Of a stretch of DNA of 64,000 bases, positions 34,099 to 42,976 are shown piece by piece. The position numbers and the translations under genes are program-made. The stretch comes from Flavobacteriaceae bacterium PS02338 (GTDB taxonomy: Bacteria > Bacteroidota > Bacteroidia > Sphingobacteriales > Sphingobacteriaceae): assembly GCA_029959615.1 (NCBI GenBank), contig JASCOD010000001.1, forward strand, positions 62,001 through 126,000, written 5' to 3'. Below the pieces are notes generated by a model. That model was not told the DNA's origin. It did no database searches and saw only the letters and a program-made list of their open reading frames with translations. Numbering within the stretch: the stretch's first letter is position 1; every line of letters starts with the position of its first letter.

Positions 34099-35136
34099 AT
34101 GATACACAAATTGAAATTTCGCCAAAGTTATCTATTTTTTCTATGTACTATGCTTTTTTTTTCGTGTAGTGACAGCAAGAAACCCGATATAAGCGACATT
34201 AAGCTAGACATCAAAATTGAAAGGTTTGACAAAGATCTTTATGCTGGAAAAGGTAAAAATATCGAATCTACAGATAGCTTACTGTATAAAAAATACGGAG
34301 CTTTTTACGAAGACTTTATCTTTAAAATGGTAGGTAATGAAAGCTATACACGTAAAGAAGTACTACAAGGTTTGTATGAAGACAAAGCTTATACCGACCT
34401 TAACCACGAAGTTGATAGCGTGTTTCCTAACTTACAACAGGTAGAGAACGAACTTACCCAAACCTTCAAATATGTGAAATACTATTATCCAAAAGTACAA
34501 ATTCCTCGGTTTATAGGTTTTTTGTCCGGCTTCTCTTATCAAACACCTATAGGTGATGAATATGCCGGTATTGGCTTGGATATGTTTTTAGGCAAAGACA
34601 GTAAGTTTTACGGCGCCTTAGTGCATAGCATTCCGCTGTATCTTTCGAGAAGGTTTACACCTGAGTACATCGTGCCTCGTGTAAGCGAATACTATGTTAG
34701 AGAAAATCTATTTAAGGAGCGAGATGAAGACCGAAGTTTATTGGCTAAAATGATTTACAACGGAAAGGTTTTGTATTTCATGGATCAAATTATGCCAGAC
34801 AATTTACCTGACAGTACAAAGATTGGTTATACGGACAAGCAATTAGTATGGTGTAAAGATTTTGAAAGTGAGATCTGGGCTTTTTACTTAGAAAACAACT
34901 TACTTTACGAAACTGATTATGCCAAAATACAGGTCTATTTGAGTGAAGGTCCATTTACTCCTGGCTTAGGAGAAAATAATGCCTCAGCGCCAAAATTAGG
35001 AATTTGGACAGGCTGGCAAATTGTGAGGCAGTATATGACAGAAAATCCAGACGTTACACTGCAACAGCTCATGGCCGATACCGATTCACAAAAAATATTG
35101 GCTAAATCGAAGTACAAGCCTAAACTTAAAAAATAA
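34099..35136 (+). CDS. gldB: Gliding-motility-type lipoprotein GldB
   Basis: 345 residues from the ATG at 34099. A lipoprotein signal ends in LFFSC with the lipidated Cys at 23. The body resembles GldB (IKIERFDKDLYAGKG..., YGAFYEDFI, PRFIGFLSGFSYQTPIGDEYAGIGLDMFLG). GldB is needed for gliding in Flavobacterium, but it is also widespread in non-gliding Bacteroidota, so motility should not be concluded. It probably sits in the periplasm, lipid-anchored. No other gld genes are in the window. Confidence 0.82.
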   Translation: MIHKLKFRQSYLFFLCTMLFFSCSDSKKPDISDIKLDIKIERFDKDLYAGKGKNIESTDSLLYKKYGAFYEDFIFKMVGNESYTRKEVLQGLYEDKAYTDLNHEVDSVFPNLQQVENELTQTFKYVKYYYPKVQIPRFIGFLSGFSYQTPIGDEYAGIGLDMFLGKDSKFYGALVHSIPLYLSRRFTPEYIVPRVSEYYVRENLFKERDEDRSLLAKMIYNGKVLYFMDQIMPDNLPDSTKIGYTDKQLVWCKDFESEIWAFYLENNLLYETDYAKIQVYLSEGPFTPGLGENNASAPKLGIWTGWQIVRQYMTENPDVTLQQLMADTDSQKILAKSKYKPKLKK

Positions 35137-35262
35137 GTTAAAAGTCTAAATTAAAAGTAAAACATTAACGATCACAGGCTATATCCAATTAGCATTCGGT
35201 AACAAATTCTTGGTTAGCATGTCCGATGATAGTTTTAAAATCATAAATCTACAATCTAAATT

Positions 35263-36042
35263 ATGAAAGTCGGTATCGTATTAAGCGGCGGCGGAATTAG
35301 GGGAATTGCCCATTTAGGTGTACTCAAGGCACTAAAGAAAACAGGTATAAAATTTGACCATATCGTTGGCACAAGTGCAGGCTCCATTGCAGGTTCTTTT
35401 TATGCCGCTGGTATTGATCCAGAAGATGCGTTCAATCTCTTCATGAAAACAAAGCTGATGAAATTTGTCCGTCCGGCGTTGGGCTCTCTTGGACTGATTA
35501 ATATTGAACGTACTGGAGATATTTTTAGAGAATATTTACCCGCACATATCGAGGATTTAAAAATTCCGATGACGATTTGTACCACCAACTTTAGTGAAGG
35601 CAATGTAGCTTATTTTACTAATGGCCCACTGGTAAGAGCTATACATGCTTCTTGCTGTATCCCTGGTGTTTTTAAACCCATTATGATACACGATCAGATG
35701 TATGTAGATGGTGGCGTACTGAACAACTTCCCAGTTGAGCCACTTTTAAATAACTGTGATTACATTATTGGATCTACTTGTAACCACTTAAAGCCTGTAG
35801 ATAAAATTGTAGGTATTACTAGGTTGATGCAAAGAGCAGGCATCATGTCTATCAATCATGATATGGAGAGGAAATCTAAATTCTGTAACCTAATGATTGA
35901 GCCAAAAGGAATGGGCGAGATCAATACTTTTGATACAAAGAAAGCAGAGATTATCTATTGGTTAGCTTACGAGGAATCTTTGAAAACGATTAAAAGTAGC
36001 GAGAGTTTTAAGGCGTTAATCAGCACACAGCAACAAAAATAA
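35263..36042 (+). CDS. Patatin-like phospholipase family protein
   Basis: 259 residues. The oxyanion loop GGGIRG is at 9-14, the nucleophile elbow GTSAG at 36-40 with S38, and the dyad partner D149 lies in VDGGVLNN. These three are the full patatin catalytic set, so the protein should be an active serine lipid acyl hydrolase. There is no signal peptide, so it is probably cytoplasmic or membrane-associated. The substrate lipid is unknown. Confidence 0.88.
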   Translation: MKVGIVLSGGGIRGIAHLGVLKALKKTGIKFDHIVGTSAGSIAGSFYAAGIDPEDAFNLFMKTKLMKFVRPALGSLGLINIERTGDIFREYLPAHIEDLKIPMTICTTNFSEGNVAYFTNGPLVRAIHASCCIPGVFKPIMIHDQMYVDGGVLNNFPVEPLLNNCDYIIGSTCNHLKPVDKIVGITRLMQRAGIMSINHDMERKSKFCNLMIEPKGMGEINTFDTKKAEIIYWLAYEESLKTIKSSESFKALISTQQQK

Positions 36043-36089
36043 CTATCTTCTTATTTTTTGGTATTTTAGGTTTATCTACATGAAAACTT

Positions 36090-36653
36090 ATGCCAAAACA
36101 ATTTAACAGACGCAGTATTAGACTGAAAGGATATGATTATTCGAAGGAAGGATTATATTTTGTAACTATTTGTTGCCAAGACCGAGCTCATAGGTTTGGC
36201 AAAGTGGTTAACGGGCAAATGTTGTTAAACGCAGCAGGGCTAATGGTTGATAAGTGGATTAAAGAAATATCAAATAAATTTCCTGATATCCAAATTGATG
36301 AATATGTGATTATGCCAAATCATATACATCTTATTATTGAAAATATTGGATTGCATAATGCCTCCGCGGTACGGGTCGACCTATGTGTCGACCCTAAAAA
36401 TGATGATATAAATCATCCTATAGAGGGCGAACACAAAGGTTCGCCCCTACACCGTGTGGTTCAATGGTTTAAAACGATGACCACAAATTCATATATACAA
36501 GGCGTGAAAACTTTGGGTTGGGAACCTTTCAATAAAAAAATATGGCAACGTAACTATTACGAACACATTATTCGTGATGATAGGGCATATCACAACATTG
36601 CTCAATACATACAAAATAATCCATTAAATTGGGATAAGGATAAATTTTATTGA
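36090..36653 (+). mobile_element. REP-associated tyrosine transposase (RAYT) gene
   Basis: 187 residues of the IS200/IS605-like Y1 HUH family. The divalent-metal motif H78-I-H80 lies in EYVIMPNHIHLII, and the likely catalytic tyrosine is in NYYEHIIRDD (Y156/Y157). The C-terminal AQYIQNNPLNW is typical of RAYT proteins. RAYTs are usually single-copy domesticated transposases that act on short REP hairpins. Residues about 95-119 are encoded by two perfect hairpins. No flanking insertion-sequence ends were recognised, so it is probably a domesticated gene. Confidence 0.9.
36369..36450. repeat. Inverted pair of REP hairpins inside the RAYT gene (REPIN-like)
   Basis: Hairpin 1: GGGTCGAC (36373-36380), 6-nt loop CTATGT, GTCGACCC (36387-36394), preceded by GTAC. 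Hairpin 2 on the minus strand: GTAG, then GGGCGAAC, loop CTTTGT, GTTCGCCC (36425-36446). The same size, loop and 5' tetranucleotide, in opposite orientation with 30 nt between, make this a REP pair. Both keep the transposase frame open. Confidence 0.8.
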
Positions 36654-36678
36654 TAATTTATTACTAAAGATGATTAAT

Positions 36679-37392
36679 CTACATGGGCAACTTAACTAAA
36701 TACTCCCCTTCCAAAACAGGAATAGTTGTACAAACATCCAATTTTAAGCAGAATTGCACATCTTCTTCGATGTTCAGTTTAATTAAGCGGTGGCTATGCG
36801 AAGATTTCTTTAGATAGCCACGTAAATCATCCTTGGCCAATTGGTACATATCTAAGGCAGCCACACTAGAATCGTCTCCAACAGTAAATTCATCTTTAAT
36901 TTGCTCTACCACTGCACCAGCAAATAAAGTATCTTCTAAATTGAAGTTGTCTTTCCAACCTGCACACAGCAATAGGACATCTTTATTTTCCTTCTTTAAA
37001 TAATCGCAAACCGAAGTTAGGTTAAGAAAAGAACCCACAATTACTTGATGTGCTCTTTCTTGAGCCAAATGCATGGCTTTAGTTCCATTTGTGGTAGTCA
37101 GCACAATTGTTTTGCCCGCAACTTTCTCGGCGGTGTAGGAAAATGGAGAATTACCAAAATCGTAACCAGCCACCACTTCCCCGTTGCGTTCGGCAGCTAA
37201 TAAGTAACCTTTATCTGCATAGTTTAAGCAATCTTCTACGTTCATTACCGGAATAATTGCTTCTGCACCGTTTTCGATACCATAAGTGATAGAAGAAGTA
37301 GCTCTTAGGATATCAATAACAACAACAATGCTATTTTCGATAGCATATAAATCTAACAGAGCGGGCGTTAAACAAACTTCTATTTTAGGCAT
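36679..37392 (-). CDS. comB: 2-phosphosulfolactate phosphatase family protein
   Basis: 237 residues matching ComB: VVVIDILRATSSITYGIENGA (D27, R30, T32) and a later TTTNGTKAMHLA. The archaeal enzyme removes phosphate from phosphosulfolactate in coenzyme M synthesis, with magnesium. Bacteria of this group do not make coenzyme M, so it may serve sulfolactate formation or another 2-phospho acid. It stands alone, 72 nt downstream of gcvT on the same strand, with a repeat between them. Confidence 0.85.
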   Translation of the reverse strand: MPKIEVCLTPALLDLYAIENSIVVVIDILRATSSITYGIENGAEAIIPVMNVEDCLNYADKGYLLAAERNGEVVAGYDFGNSPFSYTAEKVAGKTIVLTTTNGTKAMHLAQERAHQVIVGSFLNLTSVCDYLKKENKDVLLLCAGWKDNFNLEDTLFAGAVVEQIKDEFTVGDDSSVAALDMYQLAKDDLRGYLKKSSHSHRLIKLNIEEDVQFCLKLDVCTTIPVLEGEYLVKLPM

Positions 37393-37396
37393 TTTT

Positions 37397-37456
37397 AAGT
37401 GATATGTTTTAAGTGATATGTTTTAAGTTGTAAGCCCAGAACGTAGAACTTAAAAC
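37397..37456. repeat. Tandem and inverted repeat between gcvT and comB
   Basis: AAGTGATATGTTTT is repeated directly (37397-37410, 37411-37424). GTTTTAAGTT (37420-37429) pairs with AACTTAAAAC (37447-37456). The same inverted pair occurs between thrB and thrC at 42977-43029. Confidence 0.6.
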
Positions 37457-37464
37457 CTACAACC

Positions 37465-38547
37465 TTACTTCTTAAGAAAAGGGAACTTTACTACTTTGGC
37501 TTTTACTTTATTATTTCTAATGTCGATGAAGATTTCAGTACCTTCTTTAACGAATTCTTTAGCTACGTAAGCAATACCAATGGCCTTTTGCAACGATGGT
37601 GATTGCGTTCCAGAGGTTACCTTCCCGATTTGATTTCCATTAGCATCAACTACGATATAATCATGACGAGGAATACCTCTATCAATCATTTCAAAACCTA
37701 CCAATTTACGAGTTACGCCAGCTTCTTTCTGCGCTAACAAAGCTTCCGAATTGGTAAACTCTTTAGTAAATTTCGTAACCCAACCTAAACCTGCTTCAAT
37801 TGGCGAAGTCGTATCATCGATATCATTTCCGTACAAACAGAAACCCATTTCTAAACGCAAGGTATCACGAGCTCCTAAGCCAATTGGTTTAATTCCGAAC
37901 TCAGCTCCTGCTTTAAATATAGCATCCCAAATTTGATCAGCATATTGGTTCTCGAAATAAACCTCAAAACCACCGGCACCAGTATAACCTGTAGCCGATA
38001 TCAACACGTTATCTATTCCAGCAAATTTACCTTTTTTGAAAGTATAGTATTCCATAGAAGCCAAATCGATGTCAGTTAATGACTGTAAAGCATCTGCCGC
38101 TTTGGGACCTTGTATTGCCAATAAGGAAGTTTTATCAGAAATGTTGTGCATTTCCACATCTTTATCGTTGAATTTTTGAATCCAGTTCCAATCTTTCTCA
38201 ATGTTAGAAGCATTTACCACCAACATATAAGTTTTCTCGTCGATGCGATAAACCAATAAATCATCTACAATACCACCTGCTTCATTTGGTAAGCACGAAT
38301 ATTGGATTTTACCATCGTAAAGTTTCGAAGCATCATTACTGGTTACACGCTGAATTAAGTCTAAAGCATTTTCTCCCTTAAGGATAAACTCGCCCATGTG
38401 ACTCACGTCAAAAACACCTACCGCATTACGTACTGTAGCATGTTCTGCATTAATTCCTTCGTATTGTACTGGCATATTATAGCCGGCAAAAGGAACCATT
38501 TTAGCCCCAAGTGATATATGTTTTTCGGTTAAAGCTGTATTCTTCAT
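37465..38547 (-). CDS. gcvT: Glycine cleavage system T protein (aminomethyltransferase)
   Basis: 360 residues. Folate-binding GcvT fold, beginning with the conserved [22 protein letters not shown] and then [11 protein letters not shown], and ending with [19 protein letters not shown]. It takes the aminomethyl group from the lipoyl H protein and makes methylene-tetrahydrofolate and ammonia. gcvH and gcvP are not in this window, so the system is split on this chromosome. A -7 box lies at 38597-38604. Confidence 0.96.
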   Translation of the reverse strand: MKNTALTEKHISLGAKMVPFAGYNMPVQYEGINAEHATVRNAVGVFDVSHMGEFILKGENALDLIQRVTSNDASKLYDGKIQYSCLPNEAGGIVDDLLVYRIDEKTYMLVVNASNIEKDWNWIQKFNDKDVEMHNISDKTSLLAIQGPKAADALQSLTDIDLASMEYYTFKKGKFAGIDNVLISATGYTGAGGFEVYFENQYADQIWDAIFKAGAEFGIKPIGLGARDTLRLEMGFCLYGNDIDDTTSPIEAGLGWVTKFTKEFTNSEALLAQKEAGVTRKLVGFEMIDRGIPRHDYIVVDANGNQIGKVTSGTQSPSLQKAIGIAYVAKEFVKEGTEIFIDIRNNKVKAKVVKFPFLKK

Positions 38548-38596
38548 CTATAAAATTATTTTCAGGACTATATTGTGCCTTATATTTTTTAATGGC

Positions 38597-38604
38597 CAAA
38601 AGTA
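38597..38604 (-). promoter_or_regulatory. -7 promoter box of gcvT
   Basis: The minus strand reads TACTTTTG, matching TAnnTTTG, about 50 nt before the ATG at 38547. No well-spaced -33 TTG. Confidence 0.45.
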
Positions 38605-38672
38605 CTAAGAAAAAGCCAATTTTTTAACGTGGTATCTTTTAAAACTATATCTTGGAGGCATAGATTTCAACC

Positions 38673-39125
38673 ATGACTTTTTCAGTTAAAAGAACCAATT
38701 CAAATGCTCCTGATTTTGTTGAATTAGTGAGCCTTCTAGATGCCGAACTAGCAAAATTCAACGGCAATGATGACGCATTTTATTCGCAATTCAATAAAAT
38801 TGATAAAATCAATCACGTCGTCTTAGTGTACGAGAATGATACACCAATAGCCTGTGGAGCCATTAAAAAAATTTCACTAGATGCAATGGAAGTAAAACGG
38901 ATGTTCACCTTACCAAATTACAGAGGAAAAGGAGCAGCTAGTATTCTGTTGAAAGAACTAGAGGAATGGGCTAAAGAAATGAATTACGAAAAATGTGTGC
39001 TGGAAACCAGCAAACGTCAGCCTGATGCTTTGGCTTTATACGAGAAAAATGAATATCTAGTTATACCTAATTATGGACAATACGTAGGCGTAGACAACAG
39101 CATTTGTCTTGGGAAGGATTTATAA
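38673..39125 (+). CDS. GNAT family N-acetyltransferase
   Basis: 150 residues. The acetyl-CoA-binding signature is MFTLPNYRGKGAASILLKELEEWA (R-G-K-G-A as the Q/R-x-x-G-x-G/A loop), with the preceding strand AMEVKRMF and a following KCVLETSKRQPDALALYEKNEY. A cytoplasmic acetyltransferase of unknown acceptor. It is not obviously linked to the thr operon that follows. Confidence 0.88.
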   Translation: MTFSVKRTNSNAPDFVELVSLLDAELAKFNGNDDAFYSQFNKIDKINHVVLVYENDTPIACGAIKKISLDAMEVKRMFTLPNYRGKGAASILLKELEEWAKEMNYEKCVLETSKRQPDALALYEKNEYLVIPNYGQYVGVDNSICLGKDL

Positions 39126-39225
39126 TTAAAGCAACCACACATTGAAATATTTTCAATTTTAAACCAGCAAAACAATAAAGTTCGCAAAACATGGAATAAA
39201 ATTTTAAAAAATTCGACAAAAGCAC

Positions 39226-39256
39226 TTGCATTTACAAAAAATATTATCCTTCTTTG
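39226..39256 (+). promoter_or_regulatory. Possible promoter of the thr operon
   Basis: TTG (39226-39228), 20-nt spacer, then CTTCTTTG (39249-39256), which keeps TTTG but lacks the TA of the -7 consensus. It would start transcription near 39263, about 19 nt before the leader peptide. Confidence 0.35.
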
Positions 39257-39281
39257 TAATGTAAAAAATACACAAACAAAA

Positions 39282-39359
39282 ATGACTTATAACCATTCAA
39301 TTATTACCACAATTATTATTACCGGCGGCAAAGCTATCGGGAGCAATAACCTTGTGTAA
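39282..39359 (+). CDS. thrL: thr operon leader peptide (25 aa)
   Basis: A short reading frame ATG-TAA whose middle is the run IITTIIIT. Thr is at residues 2, 9, 10 and 14 and Ile at 7, 8, 11, 12, 13 and 19. It lies directly before a strong terminator and thrA, the same set-up and the same two amino acids as the E. coli thr leader. A ribosome stalled at these codons, when charged tRNA-Thr or tRNA-Ile is scarce, would leave 39336-39344 free to pair with the terminator's left arm. It is too short for normal gene callers. Expression is inferred. Confidence 0.75.
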   Translation: MTYNHSIITTIIITGGKAIGSNNLV

Positions 39360-39382
39360 AATTGAAAAAACATAAAATACAC

Positions 39383-39420
39383 AAAAAGCGCTCCCGAAGT
39401 ATCGGGAGCGCTTTTTTTTT
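39383..39420 (+). terminator. Attenuator terminator of the thr operon
   Basis: A 15-pair stem, left arm 39383-39397 (contains GCGCTCCCGA) and right arm 39402-39416, 4-nt loop, then a T-run. The 9-mer ATCGGGAGC occurs both at 39401-39409 (terminator) and at 39336-39344 (leader), so both can pair with GCTCCCGA at 39390-39397. This is the expected terminator/antiterminator switch. Confidence 0.85.
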
Positions 39421-39452
39421 AACCGTAAAACAGAAACCCTAATAAGTAAAAA

Positions 39453-41900
39453 ATGAAAGTCCTAAAATTTGGTGGTACATCCGTAGGTACGACCGAAAAC
39501 ATTAAAACCCTTCTAAAGCTAGTACAGGAAGAAAGAAAAAATGCCAATCCGGTAGTTGTATTATCGGCAATGAGCGGAGTAACCAATCTTCTTCTAGAAA
39601 TGGCGGAACTAGCCGAAAAAGGTGAAAGCTATCAAGAGCAACTACAAAACATTGAGAAAAAACATTTTGATGTGGTAAAAGCATTATTACCTGCAGCTGC
39701 TCAAAATCCAATTTTAACCAAATTGAAAATTCATTTCAACGAATTGGAAGATGCCTTACAAGCCGTTTCTAGCTTAAAAGAATTGAGCTTACGCACCAAA
39801 GATTTCATCGTAAGTTTTGGAGAAAGATGTTCCAATAGCATGGTGGCTCATATTGCTACCCAGTATTTTGACAATTCGTTGTATGTTGATGGCTCTAAAT
39901 TAATTAAAACTGATAGTGACTTCAGCAATGCCCGTGTAGATTTTGAACTTACCGATGCTTTAATCAAAGAATTTCACGAAGAAAATAGTGATAAGGTTCT
40001 ATTTGTAACTGGCTTTATCGCAAGTAACGCAGCAAACCAAATCACTACGCTTGGCCGTGGTGGTTCTGACTACACTGCAGCTATCTGGGGCGCAGCTTTA
40101 GATGTAGAAGAAATCGAAATTTGGACAGACGTAAATGGCATGATGACGGCCGACCCACGCATCGTTAAAAAAGCTTTCTCATTAGATGAACTGAGCTATA
40201 TCGAAGCAATGGAATTGAGTTATTTCGGTGCCAAAGTGATTTATCCACCAACAATGGTTCCCGCTTTTGCAAAGAAAATCCCATTGGTGATTAAAAATAC
40301 TTTCGAGCCAGAATTTCCTGGAACTTTCATTCGTAGTAATATCAAACCGTCTGAATTACCTATCAAGGGCATTTCGTCTATCAACCAAATTAGCATCATT
40401 AATTTGAGTGGAAGCGGTATGGTTGGCAAAGCAGGTTTCAGTGGTCGTTTGTTCTCCTTGCTTTCTAGAGAACAAATTAATGTGATTTTGATTACCCAAT
40501 CGTCTTCTGAGCACAGCATTACTTTTGCGGTTAATCCTTCAGATGCGGCAAGAGCGGTAACCATCATCAATAAAGAATTTGAACTAGAATTAGCGGCAGG
40601 AAAATTAGCTTATCCAGAAGTTGAGGGCGATTTGGCTGTACTGGCTGTGGTGGGCGAAAATATGAAACGCACCCCAGGCATGAGCGGTCGTTTATTTAAT
40701 GCATTAGGCAGAAACGGCATTAACGTTCGTGCTATTGCACAAGGTTCGTCAGAATATAATATCTCGGTAATTATCAGTAAAGATGATTTAGGTAAGTCTT
40801 TAAATGCTGTTCATGATGCTTTTTATACAGATCTAAAACGTACGTTAAACGTGTACTGCTTAGGAACTGGAAACATCGGCAAAACGATGTTCAAACAGAT
40901 CAAAGAACAAACTCAGTTTTTGGCAGAGAAAAACGATTTGCAAGTGAAGGTTGTTGGCATTGCCAATACCCGAAAAATGGTTTTTGATGCTAATGGAATT
41001 GATTTAGATAATTGGGAAAACGTTTTAGAAGAAAAAGGCGAACAAGCTAATTTATCTGAATTTGTAGGCAAAATGAATACGCTAAATTTAGCGAACAGTG
41101 TTTTTGTAGATAACACCGCTAGTGAAGCTCCAATTCCGTTTTATAAGCAGGTTTTTGAAAGCAGCGTTTCTATCGTAGCTTGTAACAAAAAAGGCAATTC
41201 TGCGGAGTTTGCACAATATAAATTATTTAAGGATACCGCTAAAAAACACGGTGTAGATTTCTATTACGAGACCAACGTGGGTGCAGGTTTGCCTATCATC
41301 GGCACTTTGAAAAACCTGATGATGAGTGGCGATAGAATCGACAGAATTGAAGCCATCTTATCAGGAACAATTTCATTTATCTTCAATAGTTTTAAAGGCG
41401 ACAAGGAATTTTACGACATTGTGAAAGAAGCACAAGATTTAGGTTACACCGAACCAGACCCACGTGACGATTTGAACGGAAAAGATTTCATGCGTAAAAT
41501 GTTAATTTTAGCGAGAGATGCAGGTTACCCTTTGGAAGCGTCGGATGTGAAGATTGACAATATTTTGCCAGACGCTTGTTTAAAAGCGGCAAGTGTAGAA
41601 GAATTTTATGCAGAGCTGAAGAATAATTCGGCTTATTTCGAGAATTTGAAAAACACAGCAGCAAGCGAGAAAAAAGTGCTACGTTATATCGGAAAACTAG
41701 AAGCTGGCAAGGTAGAAATCACTTTGGAAATGGTTGGAGAAGACCATCCGTTTTATGCGCTTTCTGGAGCCGATAATATCATCTCATTCGTTACTGACAG
41801 GTACAAATTCCGCCCGATGGTAGTAAAAGGCCCAGGTGCTGGAGCTGAAGTTACTGCGGCGGGTGTATTTGCAGATATCATTAACGTAGCTACTCCATAA
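39453..41900 (+). CDS. thrA: Bifunctional aspartate kinase / homoserine dehydrogenase I
   Basis: 815 residues. The aspartate kinase domain starts with KFGGTSVGTTENI (5-12 is KFGGTSVG). Two ACT-type regulatory segments follow at about 310-460, and the homoserine dehydrogenase begins with the NAD(P)-binding GTGNIG near residue 470. It performs the first and third steps of the aspartate-to-threonine pathway. The ACT domains suggest threonine feedback. It is the first structural gene of thrABC and lies behind the leader/attenuator. Length and domain order match E. coli ThrA. Confidence 0.96.
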   Translation: MKVLKFGGTSVGTTENIKTLLKLVQEERKNANPVVVLSAMSGVTNLLLEMAELAEKGESYQEQLQNIEKKHFDVVKALLPAAAQNPILTKLKIHFNELEDALQAVSSLKELSLRTKDFIVSFGERCSNSMVAHIATQYFDNSLYVDGSKLIKTDSDFSNARVDFELTDALIKEFHEENSDKVLFVTGFIASNAANQITTLGRGGSDYTAAIWGAALDVEEIEIWTDVNGMMTADPRIVKKAFSLDELSYIEAMELSYFGAKVIYPPTMVPAFAKKIPLVIKNTFEPEFPGTFIRSNIKPSELPIKGISSINQISIINLSGSGMVGKAGFSGRLFSLLSREQINVILITQSSSEHSITFAVNPSDAARAVTIINKEFELELAAGKLAYPEVEGDLAVLAVVGENMKRTPGMSGRLFNALGRNGINVRAIAQGSSEYNISVIISKDDLGKSLNAVHDAFYTDLKRTLNVYCLGTGNIGKTMFKQIKEQTQFLAEKNDLQVKVVGIANTRKMVFDANGIDLDNWENVLEEKGEQANLSEFVGKMNTLNLANSVFVDNTASEAPIPFYKQVFESSVSIVACNKKGNSAEFAQYKLFKDTAKKHGVDFYYETNVGAGLPIIGTLKNLMMSGDRIDRIEAILSGTISFIFNSFKGDKEFYDIVKEAQDLGYTEPDPRDDLNGKDFMRKMLILARDAGYPLEASDVKIDNILPDACLKAASVEEFYAELKNNSAYFENLKNTAASEKKVLRYIGKLEAGKVEITLEMVGEDHPFYALSGADNIISFVTDRYKFRPMVVKGPGAGAEVTAAGVFADIINVATP

Positions 41901-41911
41901 TTGCGCATCCT

Positions 41912-41973
41912 GTCATTCTGAGCGCAGCGAAGAATCTGTTTAGTTTATAGATTCCTCCTATCGTCGGAATGAC
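41912..41973. repeat. Dispersed palindromic repeat, GTCATTCTGAGC subtype (copy 2), between thrA and thrB
   Basis: GTCATTCTGAGC ... CGAAGAATCT and, in mirror, AGATTCCTCC ... CGTCGGAATGAC. It is nearly identical at the ends to 29045-29114. It fills most of the 94-nt thrA-thrB gap. Confidence 0.75.
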
Positions 41974-41994
41974 AAGAAGTTTAAAATAAACAAA

Positions 41995-42969
41995 ATGTCA
42001 AATAATACAGATACACTTGTAGAACCTAAAAAAGTGGCTTTAAAAGAAATAAAAGTTTTTGCCCCAGCGACTGTAGCGAACGTGGTATGCGGTTTCGATG
42101 TACTTGGTTTTGCAGTAAACGCTCCCGGCGACGAAGTAGTGATGCGTTTGGTTGAAGAACCAGGTGTTCGCTTGCTAAAAATCACTGGTGACGATGGCAA
42201 GCTTCCGCTAAACAGTGATAAAAATACCGTAAGTGCTTCGGTAAAGCATTACCTAAACCATATCAAACGTGAAGATGTTGGCGTAGAAATTGAACTGCAC
42301 AAAAAAATGCCTATTGGCAGTGGTTTAGGTTCAAGCTCGGCAAGTACCGTAGCAGGTTTATATGCCATTAACCAATTGATGGGAAATTTACTGACCGCCA
42401 AAGAATTGGTTCCTTTTGCCATGAAAGGCGAAGAAATTGCTTGTGGTTACGGTCATGCCGATAACGTTGCGCCAGCAATTATGGGTGGCTTTGTATTAGT
42501 TCGCAGTTACGAACCTTTAGATGTGATTTCACTGCCAGTTCCTGATGGCATGTTCGCAGCTATTGTTTATCCAGAGGTAGATGTACCTACGAAAGATGCT
42601 CGTCAAATGATACGCTCTAAAGTAGCTTTAAAAGATGCGGTTACCCAATGGGGAAATGTGGCTGGCTTGGTAAGTGGTCTGTTCTTAAATGATATGGATT
42701 TGGTTGGCCGAAGCATGAAAGATGTTTTGGTAGAGCCAACTCGTTCAATTCTTATTCCAGATTTTGAAGTGCTGCGTAAACTAGCAATGGAAAATGGTGC
42801 AGTTGGTTTCGGGATTTCTGGTTCTGGCCCATCGGTTTTTGCCTTAACTAAGGATGAAGAAAGTGCCAAGAAAATCACCAAAGCACAACAAATGCACCTG
42901 CACCAAATTAATATTAACAGTCAAGCTTACGTTTCTGAAGTAAATACTGAAGGACCAAAAACGTTATAA
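41995..42969 (+). CDS. thrB: Homoserine kinase
   Basis: 324 residues. A GHMP kinase with the ATP-binding loop PIGSGLGSSSAS at about 106-117, an N-terminal FAPATVANVVCGFDVLGFA and a C-terminal GFGISGSGPSVFAL. It phosphorylates homoserine, the fourth step of threonine synthesis. Second gene of the thr operon. The gap to thrA holds a repeat, and the gap to thrC an inverted repeat. Confidence 0.96.
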   Translation: MSNNTDTLVEPKKVALKEIKVFAPATVANVVCGFDVLGFAVNAPGDEVVMRLVEEPGVRLLKITGDDGKLPLNSDKNTVSASVKHYLNHIKREDVGVEIELHKKMPIGSGLGSSSASTVAGLYAINQLMGNLLTAKELVPFAMKGEEIACGYGHADNVAPAIMGGFVLVRSYEPLDVISLPVPDGMFAAIVYPEVDVPTKDARQMIRSKVALKDAVTQWGNVAGLVSGLFLNDMDLVGRSMKDVLVEPTRSILIPDFEVLRKLAMENGAVGFGISGSGPSVFALTKDEESAKKITKAQQMHLHQININSQAYVSEVNTEGPKTL

Positions 42970-42976
42970 GTAATAT

